The notes beneath the pieces were generated by a model. The model was not told the DNA's origin. It saw nothing but the letters and a program-made list of their open reading frames with translations, and ran no database searches. DNA of 64,000 nucleotides from Hemileia vastatrix (lineage: Eukaryota; Basidiomycota; Pucciniomycetes; Pucciniales; Zaghouaniaceae): contig JASXTE010000001.1 of the NCBI GenBank assembly GCA_030280995.1, forward strand, positions 16,122,606 through 16,186,605, read 5' to 3'. A program made the position numbers and the translations under genes. Below are positions 10,401-21,813 of the stretch, in pieces (the first letter of the stretch is position 1; the number at the start of each line of letters is the position of its first letter).

Positions 10401-12502
10401 AGTTAATTTATAAATATGTTTCAATTATCAATTCTCTGAATAAAATGATACTAATCTGAACCAGGTTCCCCATCAAAAGTTATATATCTGTCTACCTTTG
10501 GCCAATTATTTTGAAGAGAAGAACTTTCAAATTTATGTTGGGATTTATCTATACTGAGAATTTCATGGAGTCTAGAAAGGTGCTCAGAAAATTTATCCTG
10601 TAAAATATGGGACTTATTTCAAAGAGAAGTACTATTTTTATGACTTAAAGCCCTTTCCTTCCCTTTAAGATTATTAATTTCTGGCTCATTTCTCACCAAC
10701 TTCTGTGTATTTTTCCAAGAAGATGGGCCAGAAACAGGCTTAGGTACTGAAGGAGAAGATATATTTTCAAACCTTTTGTTTCTCAAAGATTTTTCCTTGA
10801 CTGTCAATTTTTTATCTTAAGGTAGGGATTCCAGCTACTTTAGTGTTTAAGATGGAAAATGATAATTTGCTTCTGGAATCAATTGTTTCCACTTTATCAT
10901 TTAGTTTTTTAAGCTCAGCCTTACAAAAATCACAATCATTTTTAATCTGAAATTTTCTTGGATCAAATTTTCAGTTAACCAAGGTTGTAAATCACTATAA
11001 AAACCACTCAAATTTGTTACCTTATGCTCAAAATATTTAGATAAATTTTTCAAATTAATCAATTTGAACTGGAGTTCAGGAGAAAGCTTAGTAAAATGTG
11101 ATACTTTGTCACTCAATGATTGATTTTCTTTACTCATGTTACTAATTGATTCATGAAATTTATCACACTGATCTTTCAACTGAATAAACTATGCAATATA
11201 GGGGGTGGACTTGCTAGCAAGTCCCCAACCTGAACTCAGATAGAAATCAGACTGAACTCATACTGAACCCATACTGAACTTACTTGAACACCCACCTAAA
11301 ACTGTTCTTCTGAGTGGTGTTCATCCCTGATTGTATGGTTCCTTTGTCAATAGCTCAATGTGTGTTCAATCTGTGGTGAGTTTGGGTCCAAGGTTGCAGA
11401 CTTGCTAGCAAGTCTCCCCCCCATATTGTGTGGTGATATCAACTTTATCCTGAGATATAGAAAAAAACCTTTAACTTAACTGCAAATTATTGAATTTATT
11501 AACTAAATATTTCATTAATAATGTCACCTCGGCATCCTAAATTTCTCTGAATTAGGAGAATTTCTAACAAATCTAATTTCCATTGTCTCCAGTAATGTAA
11601 CTAACTCAACATACAAACTTATTTCTCTTGACTCACTAATATAGGGATCTATTTCAGAGGTTGAAGTTAAATTTATATTTTCATCAAGAGAAAAGTTACT
11701 AAGTATATCTTCTGGATCAAAAACAATCTGTTCATTATTAATATTTTCAGGCTTAATTGTAGTATCACTACAAAGAATATATTTATCTGTAGATGAAGGA
11801 TTATTAGTGAGAGTTGAAGTAATATAAAATTAAGAAGCAAATACCATATCCTCTGAGGACCCACTTTATTTCCCTTCTTCTTTTTGTGGTAAAGATGAGA
11901 AGGGAGAGGGTGTTGGAAAGTTTTCCTGGATGGTCCTGCCTGTGACTGAGGCTGACTGTTTTTCCAGTTGTTCAGGTACCATTCCCACCTCCACTTTGAA
12001 AATACCCTTTCTTACTAAGAGAGAGGTGGTGGTGCTTGTGATGCTGGTGGTGGGTGTTGCTGCAACTTCTGATGGCTGTATTGAGATGATTTTTCAAAGA
12101 GGGGGAAGTGGTCTCTTTAGCTTCTTTTGAAACATGGCTTGAGCCATATGTTTCTATTTAGATAACCTTTCTTGCAGTTTTGATACTTCTATTACCTCCT
12201 GCTAAAGGGACTTCAATTTCTAGTTCATTCTTTCCATTTGATTTTCTAGAAAAAGCTTTTTAACTCTGAATTCTTTTAAAAAATAATCTACCATTGGTTG
12301 AGTTTTGACTACTGGGAGAGGTTTTTCTGGAGCCAGAGGTTTGAACTCTGGTTGAACTGGTTGAGGAGCCACCTTTTCTACCAGAAGGTCCTCTACCTGC
12401 ATTATGATGTCTGGACAAGGATTTATAAGAAATAATTTCCATCTGATTTATAATATTAGAACTAACTTCATCACAGTCAATATCAAATTCACTATTAACC
12501 AT
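10401..12502 (-). pseudogene. Element E Gag remnants
   Basis: ATG at 12502 opens an N-terminal segment rich in Ser, Thr, Arg and Pro. Further down, 11179-10901 is Lys/Leu/Ser-rich and probably coiled coil (S-D-K-V-S-H-F-T), and 10807-10619 is basic. It corresponds to the gag of element A in order and flavour. Stops and frameshifts throughout, and a 222-bp TIR element is inserted at 11201-11422. Confidence 0.55.
11201..11422. mobile_element. Small TIR element with subterminal palindromes
   Basis: Both ends start with a G run (GGGGGTGGAC left, GGGGGGGAGAC right on the other strand), each followed by the perfect 16-bp palindrome GACTTGCTAGCAAGTC. The flank reads ATA on both sides (11198-11200 and 11423-11425), a candidate 3-bp target duplication. 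222 bp, no coding capacity, inserted in element E gag. A non-autonomous DNA element. Confidence 0.7.
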
Positions 12503-14306
12503 TTTCTTTAATTAATTTAATAAAAAAATTATTTTTAATAGTTACTAGTATAAATAATTTCAATTAGTTAAATTTAATAAAGAAAATTTTATAAATTAAT
12601 AAATCTTACCAAAAGCATCAAGTACCACTTGAAAAAATGTTACTTGTAATAAAGTATAGTCTTATAAAAATTTTTTATTTAGTTATCAAAAGGATTTAAT
12701 TTTCTATTTCTATTGTTTAATATTTTATATTTTTTTTCAAAAAAAATTTAGGAGAAAAATAAAATAAAAGTAAAAGGAAGGAAAAAAATCCTTGTCAGTT
12801 AAGAATTTTTAATTCACGAGAGAAAAAAAATGTACTTGGAATATTCTGATTCCAAATTGTTTTTAAATCCCTCAATTTGAATCACTGATTTTCTTATAAC
12901 TAAATAAAAAATTAAAATTCAATCAGTATTCCTATCTTATATTTGCACATTTATAAATTTAAGGATTTTATTATTTTTTTTGAAAAACAAATTTATAAGT
13001 TCAAAAAATAAAAAACTTATTTCTGGTAAAAAAAGAGCTATGTGTCAAATTATAATTGTGCTGCTTATATTTTTACAGTACCAAGTAATTTATAACAAAA
13101 AATATTTTATTTTCTTTTAATACACAAAAGAACATTTTATTATTATTATTATTATTATTTATTTTTTTATACTGGAAAAAGTGGGCAACACTTAATTATG
13201 CTCCACTTACAATTTTTATATTTCCAGTAAAGATCAATCCATACTTGAAAATTTTTGGTGATTAATACTTTCCCAGACCAGCTACTTACAAAGTTTTGCA
13301 AGGTTAAGAGGTGTTCAAAGTGTTTCAAAAAAGTTAACAGTATGAATCTCTTTACTTTTTTAAATACACCTTACTGAAAATAATATTAAAAAGCTTACCT
13401 GTATCTTATAACCCCTAATTAATTGGTTAAAAAATTGACACCAGTTGTCAAAAAAAAACCAATGTTTTTTCTTTGCACTCAGGGAGTAGGTCCTATGTCA
13501 ACAATAATCCCAACCAGGGAACACCAATACAAGACCACCCTCTTCATTTGTAAAAAATCAATGAGATGGAAATTCCTATTGGTGGAAAAGTTTTCTATTC
13601 TTGTAAAAAATACAATTGGAAAAAAAGAATCCACCTGGTGGTGAAGGAATCCAATCTATGATAAAGAAAGTTTAAGAAAGACTCCCAATTATGAGGGTTG
13701 GTCTAGAGATATGGTAAATAAATATATCCCCGATTATAAAGCAAAACAGAATTGGCAATAATAATGGAAAGTTTCTCTATTACTAAATTAGTGACTTAAT
13801 AATTATATTTCTTCAAATGAATGAATAATTACTAAAGTTTTTTAGGTGTTATAGCTTTAGTAATAAAAATATGGGATTATAATAAGAAATAATAAAGTAT
13901 TCTGAGATGATAAAAGAAGATACTCCTTCCCCTTCTAATCTATGTCCTTTTATAGAAAAAAATCCCACTAACACATAGATCAATATTAATAGAGAAAAGA
14001 TTTCAAATAACTAAATACAGGAAAAATTATGGAAAAAGGATAATAAAAGTAAATACGCATGTACTTAGACCAATACCATATATATATGAACCTTCCCCTA
14101 ACAAACTAAGTTTAAAATTGTTACTCCAAGGTAATATTTTCCTGTCACTGAAATATATCACATATCAATTCCCACTCAAGGAAAACATTCACATCTCACA
14201 CAATCCCTTGATAAAACTCTCACCCAAAGAATATTCAATTCAATATAAGTATTTTGGTGTGTCAATTTATTAATTTTAATGGTGAGTTTTTTTAAGACAT
14301 AATATT
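12503..14306. other. AT-rich stretch, probable leader and LTR of element E
   Basis: No gene. Just right of the gag start, near 12615-12640, the minus strand reads CAAGTGGTACTTGATGC, a weak resemblance to an initiator-Met primer site; if so the E 5' LTR would begin near 12636 and extend right. No LTR termini or partner copy can be confirmed in the window. Contains an ATT microsatellite near 13137-13160. Confidence 0.3.
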
Positions 14307-14746
14307 AGGGGGTCTCAAACATTACCAAATATGCCACATAACCACACCACAAAAATGGTACCAAACCCATCATCAAAAAATTAAATACACCTGCCCTGGA
14401 CAGGTGTATTTCAACAGAATATTTATCCCCAAAAAAGTCTTCCTTTGGTTAAAACAATTAATTGAAACACTTCCCTTAATTATCATGATTAATCACAACT
14501 GGGTACAAAGATTCTAAAACTAGGTACTATAGCGCCAACACCTAGATTTTTTTTTCACCTAATCCTTAAGGGCTAATTCAAATGAGAGAGATATATCACT
14601 TTCCAGAGCTTAATAAATCTCATAATCATACACTTACCCTTAATCTTTACCACTTTTCACTAACATAACATGCCACTTTCAATCTTCCATCAATGAACAG
14701 TTCACCTTTATACAAAGTGAGTCACTCATTTTGAGGGCCTAGCTTA

Positions 14747-14866
14747 ACTCACAGGGGGATTAAATGGTAACCAGACATTGGTTTCAGTTCACATACTGAA
14801 TTGAATCAATTCAGTATGTGAACTGAACCTGACATCTGGTTGCCACTTTTTTCCCCCGGTGACTGA
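14747..14866. repeat. 120-bp inverted repeat (hairpin)
   Basis: Arms of about 58 bp meet at a one-base centre near 14805. The inner part (TTCAGTTCACATACTGAATT and its complement) is perfect over ~25 bp and the outer part (around ACAGGGGGA / CCCCCGGTGA) is imperfect. It sits inside the 14307-18152 element. Confidence 0.85.
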
Positions 14867-15099
14867 TTCACAATTTTTTTTTTGTGTAATAATTTTTGCC
14901 AATAAAATTCCCCAGTTTCTCAGTTTCATTGGTTTTGGTGCCGCTCCCAGACTTTAAATCACGTAACATTTCTAAGATTCTGTCTCACTAAGATATTTCA
15001 TCTTCTCTTCATCTCTAACTTCCATCATTCATTTTTGGTTCTGATACTTCTCACTTCACAGCACTCAAAGTAAGTCAGTTTCTTGTTTTTTTAAATTTA

Positions 15100-15690
15100 A
15101 TTGCTAATTGAAATGTTTTTTTTCTTGTCTCCTTTTTTTATTTCTTTTTTTATCATTTTTTTGTTTTGATTGCTGGTTTATCTGTTCTTGCTTTTCTTTC
15201 CCCCTTTTTTTTCCTGTTTTTCTTCTTCTCTATCATTTTTTGGCCTGTTTTTGGTATTTTTTGTTAAAACTTTCCAGAAACATTTTCCAAGCATTTCTCA
15301 GTGAAATTTAGGGTTTTTGGGGCTATTTTAGGTCTTTTTTCTCACTAAATTGATTTGGAAATGCTCAGAACCCTTTGAAAACTATTTGGAAACATTTTAA
15401 AAGCATTTTAAAGTGTTTCTAAGTTGTTTTGGCACTTTTTTGGACAATTTTTGGAATTTTTTTTGGCACTTTTTGCCACTTTTCTGGAACTTTTTGGGGA
15501 GGTTTTAGCCAAATTTCAGGACACTTTTTTGAAAAATTTCAGGAGACTTTCAGGACACTTTTTTGAAAACTTTTGGAACACTTTTTGGGCATTTTTTGGG
15601 ACTTTTTTTTTGTCAACTTTTGGGACTCTTTTTTGGCAATTTTTGGGACCATTTCTGTCAGGTAGTTTGAGGAGAGCTTTTTAGGCAAGT
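15100..15690. repeat. T-rich low-complexity tract with TTTTGG periodicity
   Basis: Long runs of T with recurring TTTTTGGNAC-type units between 15420 and 15660. It gives open frames of Phe, Leu and Trp on the plus strand that look like sequence-bias artefacts, not genes. Confidence 0.6.
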
Positions 15691-16439
15691 TTCATTCAAT
15701 TTTGATTAAGTATTTGGTTTAATATAGGCTTTCAACTTTTATTTTTATCTCAAAAATTAAAATTTTACAAGTCATGTATGATACTATACTTACCTAAATT
15801 AATGAGCCATCAGACTGTGTGTTGTATAACAGTAATCATGAGGAAATTTGTTTTTTAATGTAGTTCTTGTATACATTTGTCTTTGATTTCATTGAATTTG
15901 GTCACAGATTATTCTGACTCACATTTTTACTTGAATTATCATTAATTTAGGTTTGTTAATTATCTTATAAGACTTGTTTACATGTTAATTTATGTAATAA
16001 AAATAAATTTTGGAAATCTATGCCCCTACTTCAATAAAACACATGGGATATTATTGCCATTTTTTTTGTCATAAATGTTTTTCTGACTTAGAAAATAAAT
16101 GGTGATCCCCACCCCTTGTTATGGTAAGTAGCAGGGGAGGGTATTTCCAAAAAAAAAAATTTGGCATAAAATTTTTTGAATTATAAGTAATTTGGTGGTC
16201 TGGACCCCATAATATAGTAAATTGTAGGTTAATTAAAAGCAATTGATAAAAAATAGAAAGTATAATTGACAGAGTAGTATCTAGATTATTATATATAAGT
16301 AGTTTAGTTAGACAAAAAAATGTTGAAGAGTTTAAAAATCTAAGGAAGGAGATATGTGAATTTTTGGAATAATTTCATGTTGATATTAAAGAAAAAATTC
16401 AGAAAGAAATTTATTAATATTTACTTAATTTTAAATAAG
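15691..16439. other. AT-rich interior of the TIR element, no gene
   Basis: No frame of note. Two short blocks recur in the related unit on the right: TGTTGTATAACAG near 15822 and 62000, and a CACCCCTT ... CAGGGGAGGGTAT pair near 16108-16145 and 62290-62330. This links the two elements. Confidence 0.5.
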
Positions 16440-17692
16440 TAAAGAATTCAACTCTTTAATACCAGTATTCATCTTATTTTCATTAACACAGGCAAGTAAA
16501 AAAGCTTGATTTCTTGATTTTTCAGCATCAAGTTCTTTCAATTTTAATTCATCAACTTGTAGCTGAATTTTGGTGTTTTTAATTGAAATTAATTATTTTT
16601 GAATTTCTCATAATCCTCTCTTTGAACTCTAACCTTCTCCCTCTTCAGATCTAAATGATCTTTCTCAATTTCTAAAAAAAAAATTTCCTTTGATTGTGAA
16701 TGAAGCCACTTCTTTTCCTAAAAAAAGAAGTTGACATTATGCAGTTTTTTCATGGGAATCCAACTTCATGATTTCAATTTGCACTTGTTCTTTTTATGAA
16801 ACAAGTTTAACTTTTAAAATTAAGAGAAATAAATTAAGAAAAATTCTTTAGTCAAAACAAAAATAAAAAATATAATCCTGTTTGTGTTTATTAAAAATCT
16901 CCCCATAAGCAGAAAAAACAGCCTTTGATGTTGATTGAGTTGTCCCAAAACTAGTAGAAGCTCTTTTCTTGAGTCTGTTGCTAGGAGGGGTTGATTCTTC
17001 ATCTTCTAATCTTTCATTGTCAGCTACTCCTATACAAATTTCTAGATTTCATGCGGATTGGGTCTGTTTTATACATGAGGAGTAAATCAGCACTACAAAA
17101 TAAAACATAATAGCAAAATTAGTTTAATAGTACTACCATGGGCCTATCAAGCTCAATGTCAGAGTACACCAATGGTTCTCCAAATTCTTGAGAGTCAAGT
17201 GAAGGATCTAAATAAAAATCTTGACAATTTGTATGAGACTTACCAATTCTTGGACCTTGATTGATGTGAAAGGGGTTGACATTGGGCCTTTTTCCAAAAA
17301 GTTTGTCCATTTGATCATAAAGAGGACACATGAAGTTGAGTTTTTCAGAAACAGATATGATTTTATGCTTTTCATCATCTTTGGTAACTCCAAAACCCAG
17401 TTGAAGAAGAAGCCATATTTTCTTTCTTGTATTTTTTTTGATAGTTTTTGAATCTTTTCCTCATTTGCTTTGTTGCCAAATTCATCATACCTTTAGTTTT
17501 TTATTTTAACTCCACTGCCATTTGATTAAAGCCACTCAATTTTGATGTGGGTGGACAACCAACTTGAGTGGACTTTGCACATCCAAAACAGGCATTAAAA
17601 TTAGATTTAATTTTCAGCCAGTTAATTACAATCTGTAGGTCAGACAGTTTTAATTGAGTAAATTTTTGAGAAGTAGATTTTGGGTGAAGCAT
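16440..17692 (-). pseudogene. SANT/Myb-like DNA-binding protein, frameshifted
   Basis: From ATG 17692: L-K-L-S-D-L-Q-I-V-I-N-W-L tryptophan-helix region (~17640), then a Lys-rich helix with K-Y-K-K-E-N-M-A (~17420), the block M-C-P-L-Y-D-Q-M-D-K-L-F-G (17331 down) followed by R-P-N-V-N-P-F-H, then an intron-like GTAAGT near 17247. Later comes E-E-S-T-P-P-S-N-R-L-K-K-R near 17010 and a charged coiled-coil tail with L-Q-V-D-E-L-K-L-K-E-L near 16560. This order is that of the large SANT/Myb-like families of rust genomes. Broken by an extra base in the A run at 17392-17395, a shift near 17500, and stops in the tail. In Harbinger-type elements such proteins help the transposase bind DNA; here the role is inferred. 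Confidence 0.6.
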
Positions 17693-18254
17693 GATAAATT
17701 AACACTAATCAAAGAAATTAGTGAAAAAAGAAACTTTTGTCAAAGAAAAGGATAAACTAATAAAGATTTTAGATATTTATGATGCCTTGTATAAAAATAA
17801 GAAGTTGTGAGTATAGAAATTTGAGCAGGAAAATTTTCTCAAAAACAGAATAAAATGTAATAGACTTACTGTGGTGTGAAAGAGAAAAATTTGATTTGGA
17901 TATGAACTGGGGGAGAAAAGTAGTGACATGGAGTATATGGGTGAGGATGGAATGAAGGTGATGTGCAGCTGATTGGGAGGATGTGGGTACTTGTGGGCTG
18001 AATTGTGGCTAAGAAAATTTTACAAAAGTAGGACATATTTGACCCCATGTTTGAGACCCCAAGTACAAAATCAGCCATGTTTCATGTCATTTTTGTGTGG
18101 TGTTTTTCAAAAGAAACACACTAGGTGGGTTTGGAAATGTTTGAGACCCCCTATTGAGTACTTCTTAAGTGATATTGACACAAATGCAGTAAGTATTTTG
18201 TCTTTACACTTAACACCTGGCTGACAAAAGTCATAAAAAATGTTGAATATAAAT

Positions 18255-19748
18255 TTTCAGGCTGAGATCAAGTACAGAGACGTGGACTAGCTTGAATGGT
18301 CATTTGTCTAGAAGATTTTAATGGTCCTATATGAATACTGTAGTACAAATCCAATAATTATTAAAATGTAACTTAATATAAGGGTCTCAGTAATTTAAAT
18401 CTCACTAATTATATATATGGTTTACAATCTTATAGTTGGTATAAAAATAGATTTAATAATTGAGATACTATTCAAAGACTTTATAAGTGTTATTGATATG
18501 TATTGTAATTGTATTGGTTATATATTTGAATCGTAATGATAAAGAATGTAGAAAACAAGACCAAAAATCCCCTCCTTTTATACACAATAACTTGCCCAAT
18601 GAACCCCTTGATTTACCAGCTCTATACATGATTAATGACACCTCATTCCAACTAATAGACATGTTCAACAACATAAAGAGTGACCAATAACATAATTTGA
18701 ATGATATCACCTGCCAAAATCTTGCAGTAATAGGGATAATCCATCAAAAATAATGAATACACAAAAAAGAGAGTATATGTGTGTAATACATTTAAAATAA
18801 AAGACTAAAAAGGAAACCTAAGGCTAATTATTACTCCATTTAAGGGGGATTAATAGTAGAAATTATGGGGCTAATCCTGGAATTATACTACATGAAATCC
18901 CCATTCAAAAATAACCAAAATTGACTGAGAAACCACTTAAAAACCCAAAAAAGAACATGAGATGTGGGGTAACTACATGCAGTTCTTGGCAGGTGCTTGC
19001 ATGGGTAAATCCTTGACTAATTTAGGCAAATTTAAGTGTGGTAGTAAATTAAAGCACAAATCTTGAGGTTATTAATGAAATTAGTGCATATAATAAGGGT
19101 CAATGCATTTATAATTAAGCTAGGACACTAAATAAGTGCCTCTTGCCTATTTTAGCGTGTTTCCCCACAGTGGGCATAGAATGTGGGGTAATTATAGTTT
19201 GAAAAAGCTAACTTTGCTAAAAATGAAGCTATTCACACAGGAAAAATGCAGGTAGTATGTGGCCAGTACACAGAAGCCATTTCTGGCATAAAAAACACCA
19301 AATTTGAAAAGTGTTATTTTTATGCATTTGAGTAGCCAAATCAATAGCTCCAATTAATAAAAATTGATCTGTCAAAGCACATTTATAATATTATTAAATT
19401 TATAGCGCATATAGTCAACTTTGAAGTGATTTAAAGTGCATTTCTTGTTTTTCATGTAAAATAATGAAAACACCAGCTTTAAGCCTACTTAAAAATTATG
19501 TAGCCTTATGTTTAAGGTTCTTAATATTACCCTAACATATTCCAACTTAATATTAAGTACATAAGACTTATAAAAGGTGGATATATGCATGTATATAAGG
19601 TGTTATAGTGGCATATTTTGTATTTTATCATAAATTTACTTATCTATACTATTTGTGTACTTTAATTTATTGCTCCCATGTATAGTCCATGTGTTTAACA
19701 TAATTTATAAGTACTTTTTACTCAGTCCTGGGGATATCCAGGCTGACA
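18255..19748. repeat. Solo LTR, family of 44265-45765
   Basis: Nearly colinear with 44265-45765 from GGCTGAG/GGCTAAG at the left to TCAGTCCTGG ... AGGCTGACA at the right. The left terminus is TTTCAG where the other copy has TGTCAG, and flanks differ (TAAAT against GAGAG), so the target duplication is lost. No internal retroelement sequence adjoins it. Confidence 0.85.
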
Positions 19749-20001
19749 GAGAGAAAGAGGGAGATTGGGTTTATTGGCATTGGCATTAGGAAGGTGATAT
19801 ATGTAAGTTAGTTGGTGATATTCAAAAATAAAAAAAATAAAATAAAAAATAAAAAAAATGAAAATGAAATGAAATGATATAGAATTTTTTTTTAATTTTG
19901 TGATTATTATTATTATTATTATTATTTTTTTTTTAGAAAGCATAAAACAAAAATTTAATGACAAGTTGTGCAACATTTTTTTAAAAATTCTTTTATTTGA
20001 T

Positions 20002-20032
<31 letters not shown>

Positions 20033-20457
20033 AATTATTATGATTATTACTATTATGAATGAATATATATTGATGAGTTGATCTAATTAAAAGTAAGAGG
20101 AAGAAGCTTGTTAATAAGTGATGTAGAAAATAAAATTTCATTGATAATTATTACTTATCTCATGTACAAACTAGCAAAAAAAAAGAAAAAGAACTTCTCT
20201 CTCATGAACCAAAATCTAGGCAACTTCTACATTCTATTGATTCAATTGATCCCTTTTAACTCTTTCCCCCTCACAAATAAAATAATCATCATTATCATGA
20301 TAAGCATCATCATTTAAGTCTTTTTTTATTTTTAATTATGCATTACATTACATTTTATTTTCTCTGTCTTGGTTCTTATTTTATTTTTTTAGAAAAAAAA
20401 AGTAAATATATTATCAAATACTGGTTCACACCTAGTTAGATGTATATATGTTTTATA
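19749..20457. other. Intergenic, microsatellites downstream of SLD5
   Basis: AT-rich with ATT/TTA trinucleotide arrays at ~19905-19925 and ~20005-20045. The Asn/Ile-rich minus frame here (19722-20141) comes from these repeats. Holds the likely 3' UTR of SLD5 but no clear poly(A) signal was pinned down. Confidence 0.6.
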
Positions 20458-21778
20458 TCAGACTAGCATGAGATCTTCAGAATGGACTAAGGATCTGATA
20501 CATCTATAGCGTAAAAAATGACGGGAACCTTTATGAAGAGTTATAGTCTCAGCGCTATATCAAGTTAATTTCACAATATTTGTAAGGGGGAATGGGGGAT
20601 CATTTAAATGATTTGGGTGGTGTAGATTCATAGGGTCAGATTAATAAAATAAAATAGAGTAAAATTAGAATGATTAAAAGAATACTTACTTGGGTAGAAA
20701 AACAGGACCACAAGTCCTTCTAGCAATGACAAACACTGCTTGATCAATGTCAGGACGAGAAACTAGTTGATAACAAGTTAATTTTATCAAGATTATTGCA
20801 TGAAACATTTGATTTATGTAGCATAAAAGTTCAACAGATGAGTAAGTAAATAAATTGAGTATGTCATCACAGCAGAGATAATCTGCATATCTTTATAGGT
20901 CTTTCTTGAATTGGGAGTAAAAAAAACAAAAGAAAAAAAAAAGTAGTTACTGACTCATATGGTCTTCACCCATGGATTGATATTTTGGAGGTAAATCTTC
21001 AAGAACAGTACTAAACAAAAGGTTCTGGACAAGAGTTTGCTCTCTAATGTGAATATTTAGAAGTGTGGGTGTGGGTCAATAGATAAGAGTTAAAGTGTAA
21101 AAGTGAAAATATTATTTATGGGTTAAAAAGATGTGAAAAGTACATACCGAGTACAATATTCCAAATCAACTGGACTTAAACGAGAGCGTGCATCTGGGTC
21201 AGCGAGACAATAATCGAAATATCTATCTAACTGAACCCAATCTCAACACAAAAAAAAAAAAAATGTGGAAAAATCCAATAAACCATCATGATGGTGATGG
21301 TCTTTAAATGATGATGAATAAGACACACACTTTATCCATCCTACATCTAGCATAAGATTTACAAATATAGCGAAGACGTTCCAATTCAGTTTCAATTAAA
21401 GTGAGACGAAAATGATCATCAGTCGTTAGACGACTGGAAGCTGATTGGAGTGTTTCTAAAGCAGTAGACTTGTTTGCAAAGAACGTGGATTGGAGAGAGG
21501 GAGAGAGAGATTGATATTACTAAAAGACTCATTGCGTTGAGGCAGAGTGGGACAGTGTATTTTAGTGGTACCTGCTGTTTTATGCGGTCTAGGACGAGTT
21601 CGATGAGAGATTCTTGATGAGGAAGAATATCAGGAGCAAAGCGTTCGTTGCGCCAGTGGCGAATCAACTGATCGGTGAGGGTTTCATGATCGAAAGAATA
21701 TTGATCAGATGGTTGGACGTGGTTCTGATATTGAGAATGTGCTTCTGCTGCTGAAGATGGCGGTGGCGATGAGGACAT
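20458..21778 (-). CDS. SLD5: GINS complex subunit Sld5, six exons
   Basis: Sld5/GINS4 is part of the GINS tetramer which, with Cdc45 and MCM2-7, forms the replicative helicase in the nucleus. Exons (minus): 21778-21572, 21468-21331, 21230-21148, 21043-20955, 20762-20690, 20554-20458; all introns are GT-AG, phases agree, giving 228 aa, close to the family's usual length. N-terminal A domain: L-T-D-Q-L-I-R-H-W-R-N-E-R-F-A-P-D-I-L-P (residues 34-53) and the helix E-L-E-R-L-R-Y ... Y-A-R-C-R. Then R-L-S-P-V-D-L-E. C-terminal B domain: M-I-S-R-P-D-I-D-Q-A-V-F-V near residue 170 and H-K-G-S-R-H-F-L-R-Y with terminal L-V-H-S-E-D-L-M-L-V. Start chosen at 21778; an upstream in-frame ATG at 21847 would run into ISA2. 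Head to head with ISA2. No defect seen. Confidence 0.93.
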
Positions 21779-21813
21779 GTCTCCTGGCGAACTGCCTGCC
21801 AGACTGCACTCCC
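21779..21813. promoter_or_regulatory. Shared divergent promoter/5' region of SLD5 and ISA2
   Basis: Only 35 bp separate the chosen start codons. The stretch is GC-rich, unlike its surroundings. With so little space the core promoters or 5' UTRs must extend into the opposite gene's first exon. Confidence 0.5.

Larger units (their letters stand above)
7965..12635 (-). mobile_element. Decayed Ty3/Gypsy element (E), 3' part missing
   Basis: Minus-strand remnants in order: Gag (12502 to ~10400), protease remnant (~10300), RT (9600-8900), RNase H (8900-8290). The gag region resembles that of element A, for example the W-P-K-I-D-like stretch at 10440-10520 against 34250-34320. Integrase and 3' LTR are absent up to the D boundary at 7964. 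The likely explanation is that D interrupted E and the rest lies left of the window. Confidence 0.75.
14307..18152 (-). mobile_element. 3.8-kb TIR DNA element carrying a SANT/Myb-like gene
   Basis: The ends are inverted copies beginning AGGGGGTCTCAAACATT (left at 14307, right ending 18152), flanked by ATT on both sides (14304-14306 and 18153-18155), a 3-bp target duplication. A second inner copy of the right terminus lies at ~18039-18060. A subterminal palindrome (ACACCTG ... CAGGTGT) lies at ~14388-14410. Inside are a SANT/Myb-like pseudogene (minus) and T-rich sequence with no transposase frame. A two-gene element of the PIF/Harbinger type that lost its transposase is a reasonable guess, not shown. 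Confidence 0.75.

Noticed and set aside
15108..15684. Phe/Leu-rich plus frames that look like membrane proteins
   Set aside because: They arise from poly-T with TTTTGG repeats; composition explains them.
19722..20141. 139-residue Asn/Ile-rich frame on the minus strand
   Set aside because: It is the translation of ATT/TTA microsatellites next to the SLD5 3' end, with no conserved content.
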